Assembly (NCBI RefSeq): GCF_900101465.1
Contig: NZ_FMZM01000003.1
Coordinates: 248,001-312,000, forward strand
Origin: Nocardioides lianchengensis
GTDB taxonomy: Bacteria > Actinomycetota > Actinomycetes > Propionibacteriales > Nocardioidaceae
DNA length: 64,000 bases
Reading direction: 5' to 3'
Shown: positions 25,606-33,521 of the stretch, piece by piece
Numbering within the stretch: position 1 is the stretch's first letter
How the letters are laid out: each line of letters begins with the position of its first letter
Position numbers and translations under genes: made by a program
Notes under the pieces: model-generated
Database searches by the model: none
What the model was told of the DNA's origin: nothing
What the model saw: the letters and a program-made list of their open reading frames with translations, nothing else

Positions 25606-27869
25606 CACCGAAGGCAACGCTCGAACCCCTGGACCTCGACCGCGACCTGGCCCTGCTGCACGCCTGGGTCACCCACCCCCGTTCGGTCTACTGGGAGATG
25701 CAGGGCGCGTCGCGCGAGGACGTGACGACCGAGTACGCACGGATCGTGGCCGACCCCCACCACCACGCCTGGCTGGGCCGGGTCGACGGGGAGCCGGCGT
25801 TCCTCGCCGAGACCTACGACCCCGCGCACTCGCCGCTGGCCGAGCTGCCCGAGGTCCGGCCCGGCGACCTCGGCATGCACGTCCTCGTCGCCCCGACCGA
25901 CACCCCCGTCGCCGGGTTCACCCGGCTGGTGTTCCGGGCCGTGCTCGACCACTGCTTCGCGGACCCCGCCGTACGACGGGTCGTGGTCGAGCCGGACGTC
26001 CGCAACGCGAAGATCGCCGCCCTGAACGCCGCCTTCGGCTTCGTGGTCGCGCGCGCCGTGGAGCTCCCGTCCAAGACCGCCGCGCTCTCCTTCTGCACCC
26101 GCGCGGCCTACGACGGTCCGGCCGCCCACCTGTCCCCCGAGCGGCTGGCGACCGCCCAGCGGCACCTGGTCGCGAAGGCGATCAGCGAGTACGCCCACGA
26201 GCGGATCGTCACGCCGGTGCCCGACGCCGACCAGTGGCGGCTGAGCGCGCCCGACGGCGGCTCGTCGTACACCTTCGCCGCGCAGCGGCTGGCCCTCGAG
26301 CACTGGGCGGTCGACGAGGCCTCGCTCACCCGGTGGGTCGACGGCGCGCCGGCCGACCTCGACGCGCAGCGGTTCGTCACCGAGTTCGCCGGTCTGCTCG
26401 GCATCCCGGACGCGCTGCTGCCGACGTACCTGGAGGAGATCGCCAGCACCCTGGCCAGCTCCTGCTGGAAGCTCGCGCACTCCACCGCGACCGTCGCCGA
26501 GCTGCTGGACGCCGACTACCAGGCGCTCGAGGCCGCGATGACCGAGGGCCACCCGGGCTTCGTCGCCAACAACGGCCGGATCGGCTACGACCTCGACGAC
26601 TACGCGGCCTACGCGCCCGAGACGGGCAGCGCGGTCCGGCTGGAGTGGCTGGCCGCCCGGCGCTCGAAGGCCCGGCTCTCGATCGGCGAGGGCCTCTCCG
26701 AGGCCCGCCTGTACGACGGGGAGCTGGACGCGACCACCCGGGCGGGCTTCGCCGCGACCCTGCGCGGGCTCGGGCTGGAACCCGACGACTACCTCTACGT
26801 GCCGGTCCACCCGTGGCAGTGGCGCCACCAGCTGGCGATCACCTTCGCGCCGGACCTGGCCCGCCGCGACCTGGTCCACCTCGGGACCGGGCCCGACGAC
26901 TACCGCGCGCAGCAGTCGATCCGCACCTTCTTCAACACCTCGCGCCCGGACCGGCACTACGTGAAGACGGCGCTGTCGATCCAGAACATGGGCTTCAAGC
27001 GCGGGCTGTCGCCGCGCTACATGGGCGCCACGCCCGCCATCAACGACTGGGTGCACCGGCTGGTCGAGGACGACCCGACCCTGAAGGGCTGCGGCTTCGC
27101 GGTGCTGCGCGAGCGGGCCGCGATCGGCTACACCGGGGACGCGTTCCACGCCCTGGAGGTGCGCTCGCCGTACCAGAAGATGGTGGCGGCGCTGTGGCGC
27201 GAGAGCCCGGTCCCGCTGCTGTCCCAGGGCGAGCGGCTGGCCTCGATGACCTCGCTGCTGCACCGCGACGCGCGCGGCGGATCCCTGGCGGGCGCGCTGA
27301 TCGAGGCCTCTCCGATGGACGCGACCGCGTGGGTGCGCAGCTACCTGCACGCCTACGTCCGGCCGGTCGTGCACTGCCTGCTCGCCCACGAGCTCGCGTT
27401 CATGCCCCACGGCGAGAACCTGGTGCTGGTGCTGCGCGACCACGTGCCGGTCCGGGCGCTGATGAAGGACGTCGGCGAGGAGGTCTGCGTGATGGACGCC
27501 TCGATCCCGGTCCCGGAGGAGGTCGAGCGGATCCGCGCCGACGTGCCCCAGGACATCCGGGCGCTGGCCCTGCACACCGACGTCTTCGACGGGTTCCTGC
27601 GCCACCTCGCCGCGATCCTCGGCACCGACGGCGTGCTGCCCGAGGCCGACTTCTGGGCCGAGGTACGACGCTGCGTGGAGCAGCACGCCGAGGAGCACCC
27701 GGAGCTGGCCGACCGGATCGCCGCCTACGACCTGCAGCGGGCCGAGTTCAAGCACAGCTGCCTGAACCGCCTGCAGCTGCTCAACACCCTGGAGATGGTC
27801 GACATCGCCGACCAGGCCTCCTCGCTGCAGTACGCCGGCACGCTGGTCAACCCGATCGCCCGGGAGTAG
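25602..27869 (+). CDS. Siderophore biosynthesis fusion: GNAT acyltransferase + IucA/IucC-type NIS synthetase
   Basis: The 755-aa product combines two steps normally split between DesC and DesD. Residues 1-170 are a GNAT-like acyltransferase (AWVTHPRSVYWEMQGA, HVLVAPTDTPVAGFTRLV, VVEPDVRNAKIAALNAAFGF) that acylates the hydroxylamine. Residues about 180-755 are an NIS synthetase with HPGFVANNGRIGYDL, YVPVHPWQWRHQL, SIRTFFNTSRPDRHYVKTAL, GFKRGLSPRYMGATPAIN and HEAHGQN-like HGENLVLVLRDH; this part condenses the units into the siderophore. The ATG at 25602 overlaps the hydroxylase stop. The hydroxylase, acyltransferase and synthetase together predict a desferrioxamine-like hydroxamate. Confidence 0.92.
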   Translation: MTPKATLEPLDLDRDLALLHAWVTHPRSVYWEMQGASREDVTTEYARIVADPHHHAWLGRVDGEPAFLAETYDPAHSPLAELPEVRPGDLGMHVLVAPTDTPVAGFTRLVFRAVLDHCFADPAVRRVVVEPDVRNAKIAALNAAFGFVVARAVELPSKTAALSFCTRAAYDGPAAHLSPERLATAQRHLVAKAISEYAHERIVTPVPDADQWRLSAPDGGSSYTFAAQRLALEHWAVDEASLTRWVDGAPADLDAQRFVTEFAGLLGIPDALLPTYLEEIASTLASSCWKLAHSTATVAELLDADYQALEAAMTEGHPGFVANNGRIGYDLDDYAAYAPETGSAVRLEWLAARRSKARLSIGEGLSEARLYDGELDATTRAGFAATLRGLGLEPDDYLYVPVHPWQWRHQLAITFAPDLARRDLVHLGTGPDDYRAQQSIRTFFNTSRPDRHYVKTALSIQNMGFKRGLSPRYMGATPAINDWVHRLVEDDPTLKGCGFAVLRERAAIGYTGDAFHALEVRSPYQKMVAALWRESPVPLLSQGERLASMTSLLHRDARGGSLAGALIEASPMDATAWVRSYLHAYVRPVVHCLLAHELAFMPHGENLVLVLRDHVPVRALMKDVGEEVCVMDASIPVPEEVERIRADVPQDIRALALHTDVFDGFLRHLAAILGTDGVLPEADFWAEVRRCVEQHAEEHPELADRIAAYDLQRAEFKHSCLNRLQLLNTLEMVDIADQASSLQYAGTLVNPIARE

Positions 27870-27899
27870 CCGGCGCGCGGCCGTCGTACGCTGTCGGAC

Positions 27900-28430
27900 G
27901 TGGGGGACGCGGGCCACTCCGTGCTGCAGATCCCGGTGCCGGAGCTGGAGGAGTTCGTGCGCGGACGGCACGCGCACTACGACCCCGGCTTCGTCTCGGC
28001 CGATCCCGCCTTCGTGCACGCCCACGTGACCGCGCTCGGGCCGTTCCTGCCGTCGCTCGACGGGCACGCGCGGGAACGCCTGACGGCGGTCGTGGCCCGG
28101 ACGACGCCGTTCGAGGTGGTGCTGGAGCGGGTCGCGACCTTCCCGGACGGGATCATCCACCTGGTCCCCGAGCCGGCCCGGCCGTTCCAGGAGCTCACGA
28201 TGCGGCTCTTCGCGGCCTTCCCCGAGTGCCCGCCGTACGCCGGGGCGTACGACGAGGTGCTGCCGCACCTCACCCTCGACCTGCGCTCGTCGGAGGTCAG
28301 CGAGGCCTCGACCCGCGCCGCTCTCGCCGACCTGCTGCCCGTGCGCGTCCACGCCGAGCGGCTCGACCTGGCCTGGTGGGCGGACGGGGACTGCCGGCTG
28401 CTGGAGTCGTGGCAGCTGGGTGCTGTGTGA
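27900..28430 (+). CDS. 2'-5' RNA ligase/2H phosphoesterase superfamily protein
   Basis: The 176-aa protein carries the two H-x-T/S motifs of the 2H superfamily: HAHVTALGPF near residue 40 and LPHLTLDL near residue 120, placed symmetrically in an alpha-beta fold. The family includes cyclic phosphodiesterases and 2'-5' RNA ligases; the true substrate is unknown. It starts at a GTG (27900), 30 nt after the siderophore operon, and may be cotranscribed with it by readthrough, though no functional link is obvious. The M23 gene starts 10 nt after its stop. Confidence 0.8.
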   Translation: MGDAGHSVLQIPVPELEEFVRGRHAHYDPGFVSADPAFVHAHVTALGPFLPSLDGHARERLTAVVARTTPFEVVLERVATFPDGIIHLVPEPARPFQELTMRLFAAFPECPPYAGAYDEVLPHLTLDLRSSEVSEASTRAALADLLPVRVHAERLDLAWWADGDCRLLESWQLGAV

Positions 28431-28440
28431 CAGTGGGGTC

Positions 28441-29001
28441 GTGCGCCTGCTCGCGACCGTGCTCTCGACCCTGCTCCTGCTGGTCCTCCTGCCGGCGACC
28501 CCGGCCGCGGCCGACGCCGATCCGCGCTGGGTCTTCTACACCGCCGACAAGACCCGCTACACGTCGCCGTGGTTCCGGGGCGCGCACCGGATCATGATCC
28601 CGTTCGGCTGCACGCGGGCGCCGTACTACTCCCCCGACCCCCGCTGCCGGGACGGCCGTGGGTTCCACCACGGGCTGGACGTCGCGATGCCGTGCGGCAC
28701 CCGGCTGTTCGCGCGCACTCGGCTGCGGGTGGTCGACAACAGCTCGCTGGGTCCGGCGTACGGCGCCAACCCGCTGCTGCTGCGCAGCCGGTCCCAGGGC
28801 TTCGACGTGGTCATCGGCCACACCCGGCAGGTGTACGTCGAGCGCGGCGACCTCGTGCGCCGCGGCCAGCTGATCGCCCGGGCGTCCGACGACGGAGCGC
28901 CCGACGGCTGCCACCTGCACTTCGAGCGGCGGGCGGTCGGCGGCGGGCTGTCGACGGCCGTCGCGCCGCGGAAGCTGCTCAGGCTGGAGCGGCGCCGCTG
29001 A
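28441..29001 (+). CDS. Secreted M23-family (LytM-like) peptidase domain protein
   Basis: The 186-aa protein has a cleavable signal peptide (LLATVLSTLLLLVLLPATPAAA). The mature part is a single LytM/M23 domain with zinc ligands in FHHGLDVAMPCGT (H-x3-D) and the HLHFE motif, plus VVIGHTRQVYVERGDLVRRGQLIA. M23 enzymes cut peptidoglycan cross-links or act as inactive amidase activators; the metal ligands present favour enzymatic activity. The central GHTRQVYV contains one more conserved His. It starts at a GTG (28441). Its 3' end overlaps the convergent TetR gene by 23 nt. Confidence 0.82.
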   Translation: MRLLATVLSTLLLLVLLPATPAAADADPRWVFYTADKTRYTSPWFRGAHRIMIPFGCTRAPYYSPDPRCRDGRGFHHGLDVAMPCGTRLFARTRLRVVDNSSLGPAYGANPLLLRSRSQGFDVVIGHTRQVYVERGDLVRRGQLIARASDDGAPDGCHLHFERRAVGGGLSTAVAPRKLLRLERRR

Positions 29002-29557
29002 CCCGCGCCCGGATCCCGTCGACGATGATCGCCAGGCCCAGCGCGAAGTCGGACGACTCCCGCGGGGCGTCGGCGATGGCGCCGGCGCTGCCGGCCTGCA
29101 GGTGGGTCTGCTCGTCGGAGACGTGGCCGAGCACGAAGTGCAGCAGGGTGCGGGCGGCGACCGGGACCAGATCGTCGGGGAGGCCGTCGGGGAGGTCGCC
29201 GGCGGCCAGGGCCTCGACCAGCGCGTCGTACGGCGCCCGCGCGCCGAGCCCGAACGCGTGCACGGTGGCCACCAGCTCGGCGCCGTCGCGGTAAGCCAGC
29301 ACGGCGTCGCGCAGCGTGCTGCAGACGGCGACCACCTGCTCGTCCCAGGGGCCGTCGACCGGCGGTCGCGCGCCGCGGGCGAGCACCTCGTCGGCCACGG
29401 CCGCGAGCAGCAGCTGCTTGTTGGCGAAGTGGTGGTAGAGCGCGCTGGGCTGCACGCCGAGCTCGGCACCGAGCCGGCGCATCGACAGGTCGGCCAGGCC
29501 GTAGGAGTCGAGCACCTCGATCGCCCGATCCACCACGTCGCCGCGGTTGTTGCGCAT
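28979..29557 (-). CDS. bioQ: TetR-family repressor of biotin uptake (BioQ-like)
   Basis: The 192-aa regulator has an N-terminal helix-turn-helix (LSMRRLGAELGVQPSALYHHFANKQLLLAAVADEV). The QPSALYxHFxNKQ signature is typical of BioQ and related TetR proteins. It is divergent from bioYMN, and two TGA-x-C-N3-GTTCA boxes lie between them. The ATG at 29557 is preceded by GGAAGGAGG, which fixes the start. I infer repression of bioY-bioM-bioN when biotin is sufficient; binding to a biotin-related ligand is not shown by sequence. Confidence 0.85.
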   Translation of the reverse strand: MRNNRGDVVDRAIEVLDSYGLADLSMRRLGAELGVQPSALYHHFANKQLLLAAVADEVLARGARPPVDGPWDEQVVAVCSTLRDAVLAYRDGAELVATVHAFGLGARAPYDALVEALAAGDLPDGLPDDLVPVAARTLLHFVLGHVSDEQTHLQAGSAGAIADAPRESSDFALGLAIIVDGIRARVSGAAPA

Positions 29558-29606
29558 CCCACAGCCTCCTTCCCAGCATTGACGGTGTCCGGCCCGAACC
29601 CTAACC

Positions 29607-29634
29607 TGAACGCCGTTCACCTGACCACCGTTCA
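29607..29634. promoter_or_regulatory. Tandem BioQ-type operators
   Basis: TGAACGCCGTTCA at 29607-29619 is a perfect inverted repeat, and TGACCACCGTTCA at 29622-29634 is a near copy 15 bp on. Both match the BioQ-type layout of a TGAAC-like half-site, N3, and a GTT-type half-site. They lie 25 nt before bioY. Confidence 0.8.
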
Positions 29635-29658
29635 GGTCCGTGCCGAGAAGGATCCCCG

Positions 29659-30267
29659 ATGACCATGACCGACGACAGCACCGCGCCGGCGACCACCCGC
29701 CGTCCGCGCCTCTCCGCGACCGACCTGGCCCTGGTGGCCGCGTTCGCCGCGCTGATCGCCGCCTGCACCGTCGTCGGCGGCATCCCCGTGGGCGGCGCAG
29801 GGGTGGAGATCACCCTGCAGACCTTCGGGATCGCCCTCACCGGTGCGCTGCTCGGCGCGGTCCGGGGCACCCTGGCCGTCGCGGTCTACCTCGCACTGGG
29901 CGCCGCCGGCCTGCCGATCTTCTCCGGCCACTCCTCCGGCCTCGGCGTATTCACCGGGCTCACCGCCGGCTACCTGTGGTCGTTCCTCGCGGTCGCCTTC
30001 GTCACCGGTCTCCTGGTCCGGTACGCCGCGCGCGGCCGTCGTACGTCCGCTTTCGTGGTGTTCCTCTGCTGCCTGCCCGGCGTCGGCCTGAACCACCTGC
30101 TCGGCATCCTCGGCATGGCCGCGTTCTCCGACGTCCCGTTCAGCACGGCGGCCGGCTGGGACGCCCCGTTCTGGCTGGGCGACATCGTCAAGGCGCTCGT
30201 GGTGGCCCTGGTCGCCGCCGAGGTGCACCGCGCCTTCCCGCAGCTGCTCGGCCGCCGCACCCGCTGA
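29659..30267 (+). CDS. bioY: Biotin transporter substrate-binding (S) component
   Basis: The 202-aa membrane protein has about six hydrophobic segments and the BioY core. That core is VVGGIPVGGAGVEITLQTFGI, LTGALLGAVRGTLAVAVYLALGAAGLPIFSG, and a late GAYLWSF-like GYLWSFLAVAF helix. It captures biotin in the membrane and works with the BioM ATPase and BioN T-component in an ECF transporter. The ATG at 29659 lies downstream of two BioQ-like boxes and bioM follows 7 nt later. Confidence 0.93.
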   Translation: MTMTDDSTAPATTRRPRLSATDLALVAAFAALIAACTVVGGIPVGGAGVEITLQTFGIALTGALLGAVRGTLAVAVYLALGAAGLPIFSGHSSGLGVFTGLTAGYLWSFLAVAFVTGLLVRYAARGRRTSAFVVFLCCLPGVGLNHLLGILGMAAFSDVPFSTAAGWDAPFWLGDIVKALVVALVAAEVHRAFPQLLGRRTR

Positions 30268-30274
30268 CGCCGGA

Positions 30275-30970
30275 GTGCCCACGATCCAGCTCGACGGTGC
30301 CGGGGTCACGGTCCCGACCGTCTCCGGCGACCGCGTCGTCCTCGCCCCGACGACCCTCACCCTGACCGAGCGCCGGATCGGCATCGTCGGCGCCAACGGG
30401 TCCGGCAAGTCCACCCTGGCCCGGCTCCTCAACGGGCTCGTCACGCCGACCGTCGGGCGGGTGCTGGTCGACGGTCTCGACGTCGCCCGCCAGGGCGCGG
30501 AGGTACGACGGCGCGTGGGGTTCTCCTTCACCGACCCGGCCGCCCAGCTGGTGATGCCGACCTGCGTCGAGGACGTCGAGCTGTCGCTGCGCCGCCGCGA
30601 ACGGAACGGCGACCGCCGGCGCGAGCTGGCGCTCGCGGTGCTGGACCGCTACGGCCTGGCCGACCACGCGCACGACAGCGTGCACAGCCTGTCCGGCGGA
30701 CAGAAGCAGCTGCTCGCCCTGGCCGGCGTGCTGGCCACGGAGCCCGCCGTGCTCGTCGCCGACGAGCCGACCACCCTGCTCGACCTGGCCAACACCCGGC
30801 GGGTCGGCGACCTGCTGCTCGGGCTCGACCAGCAGCTGGTGCTCGTCACCCACGACCTCGACCTGGCCCGCCGCTGCGACCGGGTGCTGGTGGTCGCCGA
30901 CGGCGAGATCCGGTACGACGGCGCGCCCGACGCGGCCGTCGACGACTACGTGGCGTCGGCCCTCGGATGA
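30275..30970 (+). CDS. bioM: Biotin ECF transporter ATPase
   Basis: The 231-aa ABC ATPase has Walker A GANGSGKST, the signature LSGGQKQLL, Walker B VLVADEPT and the H-switch LVTHDLDLA. The LVMPTCVEDV segment is the Q-loop region found in ECF A-components. The GTG at 30275 follows bioY by 7 nt, and its stop overlaps bioN by 4 nt. Confidence 0.93.
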   Translation: MPTIQLDGAGVTVPTVSGDRVVLAPTTLTLTERRIGIVGANGSGKSTLARLLNGLVTPTVGRVLVDGLDVARQGAEVRRRVGFSFTDPAAQLVMPTCVEDVELSLRRRERNGDRRRELALAVLDRYGLADHAHDSVHSLSGGQKQLLALAGVLATEPAVLVADEPTTLLDLANTRRVGDLLLGLDQQLVLVTHDLDLARRCDRVLVVADGEIRYDGAPDAAVDDYVASALG

Positions 30971-31578
30971 GCAACCTGCTGCTGATCGGCGTCCACCAGC
31001 CGGGGACCACCGTGCTGCACCGGCTGCCGGTCGGCGTGAAGATGGCGGGCCTGGCGGCGTACAGCCTGAGCGTCGTGCTGGTGCGCAGCGCGACCTGGTC
31101 GTGGGTCTTCCTCGCCCTCGCGCTGCTCGCGGCCCTGGTCGGTCGGGTCCGGCTCCGGACCCTGGCCCGCGCGGCCCGGTCGGTGCTGCTCGTCGCCCTC
31201 GTCGTCTCCGCCCTGCAGTGGTGGCTCTACGGCCTGCCCAAGGCGGTCGAGACGTTCGTCGACCTGCTCGCCCTGGCCCTCGCGGCGGTCGTGCTGACCG
31301 CCACGACGGCCGTCAACGCCATCCTCGACGCGATCGTCCGCTGGCTCGGTCCGCTCCGCCGCTTCGGCGCCCAGCCCGAGCGGGTCGCGCTGACCTTCAG
31401 CCTCGCGCTGCAGGCCATCCCCGGCACCCTCGCCCTCGCCCTCGAGACCCGTGACGCCGCCCGCGCCCGCGGCCTCGGCCGGCACCCGCGCGCCTTCCTG
31501 ACCCCGTTCGTGGTCCGGGTCGTCGCACGCGCCCACGAGACCGGCGACGCGCTCCAGGCTCGGGGGCTTGGCGACTGA
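30967..31578 (+). CDS. bioN: Biotin ECF transporter transmembrane (T) component
   Basis: The 203-aa EcfT-type membrane protein carries two Ala-Arg-Gly coupling motifs (AARARGLGR and ALQARGLGD) that dock to the ATPase, and about five membrane helices. It completes the BioYMN biotin transporter. The ATG at 30967 overlaps the bioM stop by 4 nt. No terminator was found before the phospholipase gene 22 nt on. Confidence 0.92.
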   Translation: MSNLLLIGVHQPGTTVLHRLPVGVKMAGLAAYSLSVVLVRSATWSWVFLALALLAALVGRVRLRTLARAARSVLLVALVVSALQWWLYGLPKAVETFVDLLALALAAVVLTATTAVNAILDAIVRWLGPLRRFGAQPERVALTFSLALQAIPGTLALALETRDAARARGLGRHPRAFLTPFVVRVVARAHETGDALQARGLGD

Positions 31579-31600
31579 CCGCGGCGGGTAGGACCCGTGC

Positions 31601-32767
31601 ATGTCTCGGGTCCTCACCATCCTCGCCTCAGCCCTCGCCGCCGTGCTGGTCGCGGCACTCGTGCCGCTCGGCGCCGCCGTGCCCGCCGGGGCGACCGCCG
31701 CGACCGCCGCCCCGGCCGCGGCCGACGACTTCCAGTGCGCGCCGGGGCCGTACGTCCTCCGACCGGAGGCGTTCTTCGGCGATCCCGGCTCGAGGTACGG
31801 CGACATCTCCTGCGTCATCCTCCGCGCCATCAACGGCGCCCCGAAGGGGTCGCTCATCCAGGGCGTCACCTGGAGCTTCGACTCGGTGACCATCGCCCGG
31901 GCCCTCGCTGCTGCCGACAACCGCGGCGTGCGGGTCAAGATGCTCGTCGCCAAGCAGGCCGAGCCGGGGATCCGGAAGTACCTCCGCGCGCAGCTGAACG
32001 GCAAGGGCTCCAAGCTCGTCGTCAGCAACGGCGCCGCCCGGGGCAACCCCGCCCTCGGCAAGGGAGCGATGCACCAGAAGTCCTGGACGTTCTCGTCGAC
32101 CTACGGCAAGCGGTTCGTCTCGATCTTCACCTCGGCCAACGCGACCACGGCCGCCTCCGACTGGCAGTACAACGACGGCTACCAGTTCGTCGGCTACCGG
32201 CCGGTGCACCGCACGCTGAAGCGGGTCTTCGCCCAGCAGGTGAAGCGGCGCGACCAGCGGGCGCCGTTCATCCAGGAGAACCTCACGCCCAACACCGCAC
32301 TGACCTTCAACCCCTGGAACTCGCCGAGCATGGCCGATCCCGTCGTGGGCCGGATCAACGGCCTCCCGCAGGACCGCCTGGTGATCCGGATCGCCAACGC
32401 GTCGTGGAGCGGGGACCGCGGCCTGGCCATCGCCCGGGCCCTGGTCGCCAAGAAGCGGGCGGGCGCGAAGGTCCGCGTCGTCGTGGGCGGGATCGGGCCG
32501 CAGGTCAAGGGCGTGCTGGTGCGCGGCGGGATCCCGGTGAAGCTGCTGAAGAGAAGCGACCAGGACTACCTGCACAGCAAGTCCATGATCGCCCGCTACG
32601 GCACCGGCAGCACGAAGAAGGCCCGGCTCTGGACCGGCTCGGAGAACTGGGGCGACGCGCCGCGGGCCGCGGACGAGGTCGTCGTGAAGGTCAGCAACGC
32701 GGCGGCCGTCACGGCCTGGCAGGGCTACTTCGACCACCTCTGGTCCCTCGGCACCCGGCTGCGCTGA
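31601..32767 (+). CDS. Secreted phospholipase D-like protein
   Basis: The 388-aa protein has a signal peptide of about 40 residues ending in an ATAAPAAA-type region. Two phospholipase-D motifs are visible: GAMHQKSWTFSSTYGK with IFTSANATTAA in the first half, and DYLHSKSMIARYG with WTGSENWG in the second. Both provide the H-x-K of the HKD active site; the Asp/Glu partner and following Ser-Asn segments are less regular, as in distant PLD-like nucleases and lipases. Secretion and the active site suggest a phospholipase or an endonuclease of the cell exterior. The substrate is unknown. Confidence 0.82.
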   Translation: MSRVLTILASALAAVLVAALVPLGAAVPAGATAATAAPAAADDFQCAPGPYVLRPEAFFGDPGSRYGDISCVILRAINGAPKGSLIQGVTWSFDSVTIARALAAADNRGVRVKMLVAKQAEPGIRKYLRAQLNGKGSKLVVSNGAARGNPALGKGAMHQKSWTFSSTYGKRFVSIFTSANATTAASDWQYNDGYQFVGYRPVHRTLKRVFAQQVKRRDQRAPFIQENLTPNTALTFNPWNSPSMADPVVGRINGLPQDRLVIRIANASWSGDRGLAIARALVAKKRAGAKVRVVVGGIGPQVKGVLVRGGIPVKLLKRSDQDYLHSKSMIARYGTGSTKKARLWTGSENWGDAPRAADEVVVKVSNAAAVTAWQGYFDHLWSLGTRLR

Positions 32768-32810
32768 GCAGAGGCTGGCCGGACCGGTCCGGTCGCGGCA
32801 CACTGACCGG

Positions 32811-33014
32811 ATGATCGACGTCGTCGTCCTGTCGGGCCTGGCCGGGGCCGCGCTGCTGGGGCTGGTCTCGCTCGCCGTCCTGACGGCGTCCGGGGCGCGG
32901 CGCCGGGGACGCAGCGTCCCGCGAGCGGTCCTGGCGGGGCTGTTCTTCCCCCTGACCTGGATCGCCTGGCACGTCGCCGACCGCGACCGCTACCAGACGT
33001 CGCCGTCCCGGTGA
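32811..33014 (+). CDS. Small membrane protein (67 aa)
   Basis: The open frame encodes two hydrophobic stretches (VVVLSGLAGAALLGLVSLAVL and PRAVLAGLFFPLTWIAWHV) split by a basic loop, and a short basic tail. It looks like a two-helix membrane protein. There is no strong ribosome-binding site, and it overlaps the convergent aac gene by 25 nt, so its reality is likely but not assured. Confidence 0.45.
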   Translation: MIDVVVLSGLAGAALLGLVSLAVLTASGARRRGRSVPRAVLAGLFFPLTWIAWHVADRDRYQTSPSR

Positions 33015-33514
33015 TCGCAGGCGATCGGCAGGTCCCGGTCGACGTCCTGACCGCCGAGGACCAGGACCAGGACCGATCCGTCGTCGTCGGGCGTCGGCTC
33101 CGGACCCGTGGGGCCGAGCACGGACGTCGGGCCGCGCCACGGCTGCCAGCCCCGTGCCTCGTAGAGCGGCAGCCCCGCGTCCGACGCGCTGAGGGCGAGC
33201 AGGTCGTACGCCGGCGCCAGCGCCTCCAGGGCCGCCATCACCGTGGAGGCGTGGCCGAGCCGGCGCCGATCGGGGTGCACCGCGACCGCCTCGACATACC
33301 CGACCCGCAGGGAGCGACCGCCCACGAGCATCCGCCGCTGCACGAGCGAGCCGTGCGCGACCAGCAGGCCGTCCTCGCGGACGACGGCGTGCTGGCCGCC
33401 GAGCCCGTGCTCCCAGTCGTGGTCGTCGAAGTCGTCGAAGGCGGCGTCGAGCAGGTCGCGGATCTCGTCCAGCTCGGCGGCACCCAGCGCCGCGGTGTGC
33501 CGGGTCGTCACCAC
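32990..33514 (-). CDS. Aminoglycoside 2'-N-acetyltransferase family protein, AAC(2')-I type
   Basis: The 174-aa GNAT protein matches the AAC(2')-I family in pattern across its whole length. It has DWEHGLGGQHAVV in the first third, AHGSLVQRRML, LRVGYVEAVAVHPDRR for acetyl-CoA binding, DLLALSASDAGLPLYEARGW, and the family block PTSVLGPTGPEPTPDDDG followed by CDHRDGDVW at the end. M. tuberculosis AAC(2')-Ic has the same blocks. Family members acetylate the 2'-amino group of aminoglycosides such as gentamicin, but many have unknown natural substrates. No mobile element flanks it, so it appears intrinsic. It precedes nothing on its strand; the amidase lies upstream. Confidence 0.85.
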   Translation of the reverse strand: MVTTRHTAALGAAELDEIRDLLDAAFDDFDDHDWEHGLGGQHAVVREDGLLVAHGSLVQRRMLVGGRSLRVGYVEAVAVHPDRRRLGHASTVMAALEALAPAYDLLALSASDAGLPLYEARGWQPWRGPTSVLGPTGPEPTPDDDGSVLVLVLGGQDVDRDLPIACDHRDGDVW

Positions 33515-33521
33515 TGAGGGT

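Noticed and set aside
25530..28352. 940-aa minus-strand frame opposite the siderophore fusion
   Set aside because: It has no domain, and the plus strand has clear GNAT and IucA/IucC motifs with coupled starts.
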